In this document: in pieces, positions 56,503 to 64,000 of the stretch
Layout of the letters: each line of letters opens with the position of its first letter
Position numbering within the stretch: the first letter of the stretch is position 1
Assembly (NCBI GenBank): GCA_965649825.1
Contig: OZ287712.1
Span: forward strand, 248,001-312,000
Direction of reading: 5' to 3'
Length of the DNA stretch: 64,000 nucleotides
Origin: Penicillus capitatus
Lineage: Eukaryota; Chlorophyta
The notes under the pieces: generated by a model
The model's input: only the letters and a program-made list of their open reading frames with translations
What the model was told of the DNA's origin: nothing
Databases searched by the model: none
Program-made: the position numbers and the translations under genes

Positions 56503-59470
56503 TCAAGGCGCTTTGTATGTCTCTGTGTGAAGCACGAGTGGATGGATGGCTCCTCGGAAACTGAACGATATTTGTTCTAGCATGTCCCATCCTGGCCATG
56601 CGCCGTTGCTAAGGACGGTTGGCGCATCGTTTATAAAATCTTTTGCCTTGCCGCCGGCGAAAAGTGGACAATTGCTCCTATTTAGAATAATCCCATTTGC
56701 TGAATCAAAATGGACGTGCTTTCACGCTTGCTTGATAAGTTGTTAACGTGACCCTTAATGCCATGTAATGCTTCGAAAGATTCTCGGCAAAGGAACGCAT
56801 GCAGCCCTGGAGCGCGCTCGTCGTTTAGTGACCCTTCCTCGCTTCCAGTTCAGCTCGACTTGAGAAATTCGCTATGCATGCGGAAGCCAGTTCGATGACT
56901 CGGAGGAGGGCAAAGACGATAAGTAACAATAGGCGACCGTATACGGTCTGGCGTTTAGGTGCTGATGCAGCATGGTCGGTACCAAAATGACCTTCGACGC
57001 ATTGTCTACCTACCGTCTCTATCCTGGTTTTATTGCAATAGGCGCAGCGTTTGAGTCTTTCGCTAACTCGTCACCATGTCTTGCTCTTCATCCCATCTCC
57101 GTATCTAGTACAGTTCGATGAGTCTGTCCCGAAATCGTATTTATATGACATTCATGTTTAAAGGTAGACATATCCATACCCGGAATGCATTAGAGCATTT
57201 CTTCGGGTGGGCATTCACCACTAATGGAGAAAGCTGTCCATGACCGTCCTATCAACGTCGACTCAATTTGTATTGCTGATGGGACAAGTAGCGCAAGGCC
57301 TTTTCGTCGAAGCAGCAATAGTTGCGCGCAAGGCTAGGCTTCGGCATAGCGGACTTCACCATCCCTTGCTCGAATAGATGAAGATAGAAAACAAACAGCG
57401 CCTTACTGACAAGAGGGTGCTTATCAAACATATCGTCCGATCCCATACCTGTCACCGGCGCCGCGCTCAGACGAACTACACAGCGGAAGGCTTTGTTGTG
57501 TTTACAGAGCAGGTAAAGAATGGTTTAGACTGTCACTTATGTACTCGCATGGTGACGTGACTTCCCTAGGCAGATGACTAATCCTGCTGCCGGAACCACA
57601 GACAAAGGTCTTAGACGCACTTTAACCTCGTCTGACAAGACATTCAACGCCCCCTGAGCAAATGATCCCCTTCGCAACAAGACAGTCACATCGACAAAGG
57701 AAAATCTTGGCGACAATACCGTCCACAAGGCGAGCGCATTTGGTGCGTATCTCCGGAAACGTTGTTCTGAAGAATTACTTACGTCGAGGTAGAATGCCAC
57801 AAACACAGAGATGGATTACAAACGAGACAGAATTTGATACAGGGGTGCGGATAAGTATCTAGGTGTTGATGTGACCCAGAAGGGGACAGCTGTCCAGATG
57901 GTACGACGGCGAAGCTACAACTGTCCCCTACGACAACTTACGATCAAAATCATCTTGAAAAAATGAACATTAAAAACGGACGCGCATGATGACAGATTTG
58001 TAACTGCGTTCTGTACGTTTCTGCATACGAACAGCAAACCGCAAACGCGCATTGCTTCAACTTTCCGAACGAATCTCACAGCACCGTCGAATGTGGAACA
58101 TCACGGTGTGAGAAACAACAGTCGCTATGACTGACGCCCATATCAACGCAACTCGAAGAAGAAACATTGGACCGACGCGGAAAACGGGCACTCGAACAAT
58201 CGATCTTTTGAAGACAGACAATCATCCGCACAAAAAATGGAGATCTTATAGCGTCGGTCTCTAATTGCCTCATGTCGCCCATTTCACACGGAGACTTGTC
58301 TACATCAAACGACCGATGAGCGAATCCAACGCCGATTCTCGTCCGCTTTCATGAATCGGACTTAATCTTCGCAGTTGCGATCAACTCCTTCCTGGTGCGG
58401 TTTCGAAGATTGGACTCTTTTAGAAACGACAGCCTTGATCCGGTCTTCCGAAGTCTTCTTTGTTCGTTTGTTCGCTTTTAGTCACTTCGCATTCGAACGA
58501 CGCAGAAGCATCTGGAAGCTACACTGATTCCTGTCGATCTCCGCGTGACGTAACCACGTCCTTCCGATGTCAGTTGTTTACGTACGTAGTATCGAACTGC
58601 GAGTGGTCGTTGCGGAGACTTTTGCGCGACGGCTGTCATCTTTTTACGTTCCCAGGCATTTCTTATCAGAATGAACTGACACTAGCAAAGCTGCTGTCGC
58701 CTTCGACGGAATGTATAAAGCCACATAAACAGCGTAGACAACCCAAACCAAAAAAGTGTTAACTTACTACTTGCCAGTGAACAAGGCATCTTGCCCTTAC
58801 AATCGATTTTCTGCGACGCCATATTGTATGTCGTTAGCACAGATGACAACGTTCCCGAACTGCCCGAACTTCGATCGACGTCAGGACGCAGATTTCGTAG
58901 GAGGGATGACGTTCGTCCATACGCGGCACATTCGATATGGGTCACGATTTTGATCCTTTGTCAAACAGAGCATTTCTTTCGCCTCTCTCCATCGCGTTCT
59001 TCCTACCTCCCACTGAAATCGCCATCCAACACAGCGGCAATCGTCATCCAACCTCGACGACAGAACAGATGTCTTCTGGATCATCATCCAAGAGTTGCAT
59101 CTGAACATCCCCTCACTGTAACCGCGACGGGCGATGAAGTCGCGTACCCGTACGGCGCATCACGTGCGTTCGACTCTGTTCAAGTGAATACGCGATTCGC
59201 CAGAGAATGCAGAAGCGCGTGATGCGTCCTGCGACGTTCCTACACGTACGTCATTCTGGCGGCCAATCTCGGCACGACCATGCAGACGAATCGTCGTCAA
59301 ATGTATACCGCCTCGGACGCGTTGCCGTTCTCTCTGACTGAAGCACAGGCGAGGTATTGTCTCGCTGTTGACGTGCCGCTAACCGACGTCATATCTCGTC
59401 TTCATTGCCGAATGGAAATCGTCTCGACTGTTTTGCTTTAGTCTCGCCGGTGTTTCCCTCGCTAGAATTT
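56503..59470. other. 2.9-kb intergenic region, no gene supported
   Basis: Separates the two zinc-finger paralogues. Only short overlapping ORFs occur (for example 58460-58762, 58791-59222). I found no splice-linked exons, RNA genes or repeats. A TATAAAG at about 58714 has no obvious gene behind it. Confidence 0.35.
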
Positions 59471-60448
59471 ATGGAACCGCACGGGGAACCGAAGACATGC
59501 GCGAGATGCGGCGGAAGTGTCGTGGGCAATTTTCGAGGTCTCAAACTGACGGTCTGCTGTGCGGATTGCTGCGAGAAGGCGAGAAGGGAATCGGGATTCT
59601 ATTGTGTCTCATGGAGAGAAGCACTTAACCAATTCCACTGTCGCGTGAAGGACCTCAAACTCCTGGTCTGCAAGAAAAAGGACACGCCCAGCTGTCGCTG
59701 CTACCGAAACAACTATTACCTTCTCGCCGAAGTGCAACAGTTGGGACGACTGAGGAAAGCAGAGCACAAACCAAAACAGTCCGTGCGGTATGGGATACAG
59801 GACGAGGTGCTGACAAGAAGAAAGCAGAACCTGTTGAAATCGTTGAATCTCGATCTGCGCGATTTCCTGGACGAGCGAAACCGAACGCTGATGATCTTTT
59901 TGATCGGCGACTATCTTCGCCGATGGAAGTCGCAGACGAAGCTCGAAGATGTCAAGAAGAGATGGAAGGCGCTGCCACGTGTTCGCGAGATTCTGCAGAG
60001 CTGTCCGAAAGCCCACCCCGGCGCCGTCTTCGATTTCTGCGTCGCCCATCCGCAATCCGGGGCGACTGAGTTTCGGCAGCTCAAAACGAAGATCCGTTCG
60101 GTGTTCTATACCGAGAGCAGAAAGATTCTGAGCCATCTCAGCCGTAAAGACCTGACGGCACTGGTGAACACGCCACTGAGGGATGAGTACATGGACTACT
60201 GTACCGGAGATACCCGGTCGACCATCGAAGGGCACCTTTTGCAAATTGTCAGTCCAGATCTCGCCTACGATATCATGAACCGTCCTGACTGGCCGGAACG
60301 CGATCTCTGTAGCGGCGAATACGAATTGCGTGATGCCAAGAGACGGTGTCCATCGTCCGAAAAGGGAAGGGAAGATCTGGAGAAGGCGTTTGTTGACAGA
60401 GGACTCTCGTCGCGTCTATGGTCGAGTCGATGGCAGAAGTATCAGTGA
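59471..60448 (+). CDS. XPA-like treble-clef zinc-finger protein, copy 2
   Basis: Single exon, 325 aa from the ATG before EPHGEPKTCARCGG. Paralogue of 55354-56502: TCARCGGS...TVCCADCCEKARR, then a FHCRVKDLKLLV motif, CRCYRNNYYLLAEVQQLGRL, RNRTLMIFLIGDYLRR and HPGAVFDFCVAHP. The coiled-coil insert is shorter and the extra C-terminal tail of copy 1 is missing. Strong divergence with conserved Cys and Tyr positions suggests an old tandem duplication under selection. Confidence 0.7.
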   Translation: MEPHGEPKTCARCGGSVVGNFRGLKLTVCCADCCEKARRESGFYCVSWREALNQFHCRVKDLKLLVCKKKDTPSCRCYRNNYYLLAEVQQLGRLRKAEHKPKQSVRYGIQDEVLTRRKQNLLKSLNLDLRDFLDERNRTLMIFLIGDYLRRWKSQTKLEDVKKRWKALPRVREILQSCPKAHPGAVFDFCVAHPQSGATEFRQLKTKIRSVFYTESRKILSHLSRKDLTALVNTPLRDEYMDYCTGDTRSTIEGHLLQIVSPDLAYDIMNRPDWPERDLCSGEYELRDAKRRCPSSEKGREDLEKAFVDRGLSSRLWSSRWQKYQ

Positions 60449-61725
60449 GAGCGAACCAGCGTCGAACGTTGGCGCACAAGCGCCATCCACTGTGCCGTTT
60501 AATGACTCTGTCGCTTTGGGCGCTGGCTAACGTAAGGTGGTTGGTCGCTTGACGTTGCACTTAAATAGATGTCTGTAATATACGACAACAGGCGAAGGGG
60601 AGGCTGTCACGATTGCATTTGGGTACGTATGGAATATGTGTGTGCGTGACAGGAAATGATGGATTTTCTGTGGGGGGGGCGTTTTCCATTGGAGATCTTT
60701 GCGGTGTGTCAAATTCAAACACGAAGAGACCGGCGGATTTGAAACATAGTAGTATGCGTATTTCTTTGCGTCGACGTTGTACACGCTCCGCCGATTGGAT
60801 CGGAGCATGATGTGACATTTAGTATGCTTTTATTCACTGGACAAACCGGCCATCGATGTCTCTACTCTTCGCGATCGCCATCTCTACTGGATTAACGAAG
60901 CAGATCGGTCGAACTCGGATGAAACTCTGTGAAGCAGCGACGTCTCTTCGTTGTTTTGGACCGGAAGCCCGATCAGAGAACACGCGTGATGTGCTCAGCA
61001 TCGCTGATTCGTTGTCGCTAAACGTCACATCAGCGGATGCTGATGGAGCACATGTCATTCTAAGGTGATATACCCTCCCTGATACAATCCCTTTTGGCGC
61101 ACCGGCAGCATGAAGGCGTATAGGTAGGTGCACAGAGCTTACTAATATCGACGCGATGCGTAGATACAATGCCGCTTCTTAATAACGAAGCTGCTGAGTA
61201 GTTTTGTCGGAAACGAGGGTCGATCTGTTTTGTCGCGTTTCGGTTTGGAGGACGCCGAGTGGCTTCTCTCTTCATTCTGTGCATTGTCTGTCTTCGCGAT
61301 CTCTCAATTCTGAACAGCGGACTTTTGTGACGCGTTTTGCTCCATATCGTTCAGACTTTTATCCAGAAAGGGACGACGCGTCGCTCAAGGGTTCGTAAAG
61401 AGAAAGTACCATCGAACAGAAAACGTCGTCGGTGTGAAATGCCGTCAGTCCAGAGTCCTGTCGAATACTCCATCGGCGAGATCCGCGAGGCCGCTGTGCT
61501 TCCTGACCGCAACATCCAGCAACAACAGATGCGTTTAACCAACCATCGTCCGAGCTCAACTGTTCATCACAAATCTTCTTGGATAATCACGTAAGTCATT
61601 TATTGGAGACACTCCCACTCTATCCTACTCCTTTTCGACCATGGAGGGCGTTTGTCTGTCGGACTGTGCGACATGACGATGCGTATGTGATTGTTCGAAG
61701 GTTGTTGTTATTTTGAAGAAGTGAC
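60449..61725. other. Intergenic region, one weak exon-like ORF
   Basis: A 51-codon ORF at 61440-61595 (MPSVQSPVEYSIGEIREAAV) ends next to a GTAAGTC donor-like site and could be a 5' exon, but nothing downstream joins it. The minus-strand ORF 60834-61169 is also unproven. No other feature. Confidence 0.3.
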
Positions 61726-63386
61726 ATGGATTCTGCCGAGTACTCGGGTCTACGTCAGTTCCTTCTCAGTCAGAAGCCTCGGAAGGACAGAGTCCATCGA
61801 GAGGTACCGACCAACGCCTCGCGTTCTCTTCCTGCATTTCACGGTCTGTCGACGTCAGTTATGGGAGTCCAACGGCGCCACGTACAGCGCCTACCGAAAA
61901 TACCTACAGTCCGTCAAGGCACCGTTCGCCTATCGCATTTCACTCTTTCCCGTGCAGTCACGTGCGGGAGTTCGGTTTTCCAGATGAGAAGGAACTTCAA
62001 AGTCCTTCCCTGGCATTGGCCTCGCGTCAGCAGACCTTCCCCTTTCAGCAGAGTCCGCCACAACCGTCCGAGGCATTCTCAGGTGTCATCATCCCTTCCA
62101 GCCTCCCATCCTCTCATCGATGCTCACAACAGGCGTCCACGCCATCATCGATGGCTGCGATTCTGCCATCTCTGCCATGTGTTATGGATGTCTCTCGACG
62201 ACCCAGGTGGCGTTTGGCACGATGGAAGGCAGCGTCTGGCTCCTGCACCTGCATCAGAGTGGATTCGAGCTCAAAAAGGTCGCCCAGATGCAAAGGCCCT
62301 TCGAGATGTGTGATATCCTGCTTAGCTGCTGAGTCACGATGCCGAGATTCGTGGTGTGGATTGGTCACGAGACAACAGTCTCTTGCTGAGCTGCTCCATC
62401 AATGGCTGCGTTTGCTTGACACATGTCGAACAGGCACATGTCTGTCGAAAATGGATTGCCAACACACGTACCACGTGTTGCAAGTGTGACCTCTGTATTG
62501 CACACACTGATGAAGATCTCACTCTTTCTAGGTTCCACCCATTGAATCAGAACATGGTGATCGTGGGCGGCGGCGGCAGTATCTATGTCTTCAACTGCAG
62601 CACAGGAGCACAGGTGCAGTGCCTGACGCCTATTCCAGCCCCCACGACCTACATCACAGGTCTCACTCTTTGTATCTCACTCTTTTCATGAGGTCGGCGC
62701 AGAGATGGTGTGTACGGGGTCTTATATGTTTGTGGGGGACTCTGTTGGAGTGCTGCGTGTGTTTCGGCTAAAATTCGAGAAGAATCTGCTGCAGCTCTGT
62801 TCACTGGGCAGTCCCTTTCCTCATCCCTTTAACACCGCCGCCGCTGTCGCCGGCATCGACACCCGAAGCTACAGCAACACGTGCAAAGGCCAGGCGGCAG
62901 TCGTCTCGTACGAAGATGCCACGCTTGGCGTCTACAAAATTGGCATCTCTGTGACTCCCTTCCCAACACCGTCGGCAATTCGACATATCCTGTGTTTTTA
63001 GGTCCATCCCAGAGTCGAGCTCTTCAGTCAGTTGGAGATGGGTCCCATCGATCGTCGAGTCAAGGCGGTTTGGTGTCCAGCAATGGACATCGATCAGCCA
63101 GAACACATCGCCATAGGAGGAGAGCACGCCAATGTGCATATCTACAACCTCACTTCACAAGGCCCACTCCTCCTCGTCAACGCTCTCTCCGTACACACTA
63201 CCTTTCTCACTCTTTCACACCCCTTGCATCTCACTCTTGTGTTGTCTCCAGGCACATGAAGCCCCCGTTATGCGTGTTTGCTGGAGCTACGATGGCCACA
63301 GTTTTATTTCGGGCGATGAAAGTGGGACACTGATTGTGTGGAAGCCCAAGTCTAAGGGCAATGCGATGCACCGTTCGTACGGCTAA
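61726..63386 (+). CDS. WDR13-like WD40 protein
   Basis: Nine exons: 61726-61803, 61859-61923, 61958-62082, 62133-62307, 62334-62483, 62532-62659, 62703-62950, 63002-63190, 63252-63386; 430 aa with frame closed. Order and spacing match WDR13: an N-terminal Tyr/Arg region (NGATYSAYRKYLQSVKAP), a Ser/Gln/Pro linker, then repeats such as HAIIDGCDSAISAMCYG, GVDWSRDNSLLLSCSINGCV, FHPLNQNMVIVGGGGSIYVF, GDSVGVLRVFRL, RRVKAVWCPAMD and HEAPVMRVCWSYDGHSFISG. WDR13 is a nuclear beta-propeller scaffold in animals. Introns are 43-61 nt except two very short ones, 34 nt (61924-61957) and 26 nt (62308-62333), each needed to keep frame and repeat register. Confidence 0.85.
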
Positions 63387-63563
63387 TGTCTGCATGACGG
63401 CGTCTGTTCCATCTTGTTTGTTCGTGCGTTGTGCGCGCGTACGTATGCACGCTTCATTTGTACGGTGCCATTCAGTCAGTTAAGAGAGTTTCTTTCAGCT
63501 TTGTTCAGCAACGAGCCTTGCACAGACCGCGCGCACTTTTGAATTAGCGCCCCCGTTCCTTCA

Positions 63564-64000
63564 ATGTCGTCAAATCAAGGCGTCGCCGCGTCCACAGCAG
63601 CCGACTTAGAAGTCGGTGGTCATGAAGACTATTCGTTCACTTTTTCCGAAGCGTCTTTAGCCACAGCCGGCAATTCTTTTTTCGTAGAGCCCTCTCCCCG
63701 AGAAGGCGAGACGTCGACGGACGACGTTAAAATCGCGTTAAAATTCCTCCTTACGAATGTCGCCGCGGGGATCGTTATTGGGAAGGCCGGAACAAACATA
63801 ACGCTTTTGCAGGAAGCATCTGGAGCACGCATCCAGCTCTCACGCAATAATGTCTTCTATCCAGGGACGGCAGAACGCGTTCTTCTGCTCACGGGCAGCG
63901 TTCGAAGCGTCCTGGTCGCGCTCTATCTTATCCTAGTCAAACTCACTGGGCGCACAAAATGGCAAGCAGCCAAGTTGGGAGATGGAAGCGGTGGCGAAGA
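63564..64000 (+). CDS. KH-domain RNA-binding protein, 3' end beyond the window
   Basis: Open from the ATG at 63564 to the window end (145 codons). After an acidic 60-residue lead comes a type-I KH domain: VKIALKFLLTNVAAGIVIGK, AGTNITLLQEASGARIQLS and the following VLLLTGSVRSVLVALYLIL. The GKAG loop is the RNA-contacting GXXG motif. This is the first KH domain of a Nova/PCBP/PEPPER-type protein, probably with more domains downstream. Such proteins regulate splicing or mRNA stability. It starts 177 bp after the WDR13-like gene on the same strand. Confidence 0.85.
   Translation, partial: MSSNQGVAASTAADLEVGGHEDYSFTFSEASLATAGNSFFVEPSPREGETSTDDVKIALKFLLTNVAAGIVIGKAGTNITLLQEASGARIQLSRNNVFYPGTAERVLLLTGSVRSVLVALYLILVKLTGRTKWQAAKLGDGSGGE

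Overview
The window is nuclear DNA of a photosynthetic eukaryotic microbe (an alga or algal-type protist). The evidence is a plastid oxygen-evolving-complex gene (PsbP), many short spliceosomal introns (about 45-60 nt, some apparently 25-34 nt, an unusually large share with GC-AG ends), and eukaryote-only families: a bromodomain protein, an F-box protein, a WDR13-like protein, an Rrp8-like methyltransferase and a KH protein. I cannot place it to species. The giant beta-helix plus multi-TM proteins resemble families I know from stramenopiles and chromerid-like alveolates, but that is only a hint.

Layout. (1) 1-35.6 kb and 44.9-52.4 kb are built from a large repeated unit with the order S, R, giant membrane gene, small secreted-protein gene. 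The first unit is cut by the window start: R1 1-3.3 kb, giant gene A 3.6-9.9 kb (minus), secreted gene C1 11.7-12.2 kb (plus). The second unit is complete: S1 13.3-16.7, R2 16.7-19.5, giant gene B 26.7-33.0, C2 34.8-35.6 kb. The third has only S2 (44.9-50.7 kb) and a truncated R3 (50.7-52.4 kb). (2) About 6 kb of bacterial or phage-type DNA (19.48-25.56 kb) sits inside the R module of the second unit. It holds small, tightly packed phage-like genes with Shine-Dalgarno sites, a 33-bp minisatellite, and an IS5-family transposase pseudogene that is itself split by two related short insertions. (3) 37.2-44.6 kb is a dense housekeeping block: D-cysteine desulfhydrase-like, PsbP, Rrp8-like methyltransferase, a 51-codon gene, a BRD7/9-like bromodomain protein and a BASS4-like transporter. 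(4) A Cys-type glutathione peroxidase lies inside S2. (5) 53-64 kb holds an F-box gene, two paralogous zinc-finger genes, a WDR13-like gene and the start of a KH-domain gene.

How genes relate. The giant gene and the secreted gene are divergent in both units across about 1.7-1.8 kb, and their promoter region was duplicated with them. Exons 3-8 of the two giant genes have exactly equal lengths, so both look functional and constrained. The secreted pair has kept its exon plan while one copy expanded a 30-bp repeat to about 15 copies. PsbP, the BASS4-like carrier and the PLP enzyme fit a plastid-bearing cell. Gene models were built by hand from splice signals and protein-family alignment recalled from memory. 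Where a joint is uncertain the entry says so.
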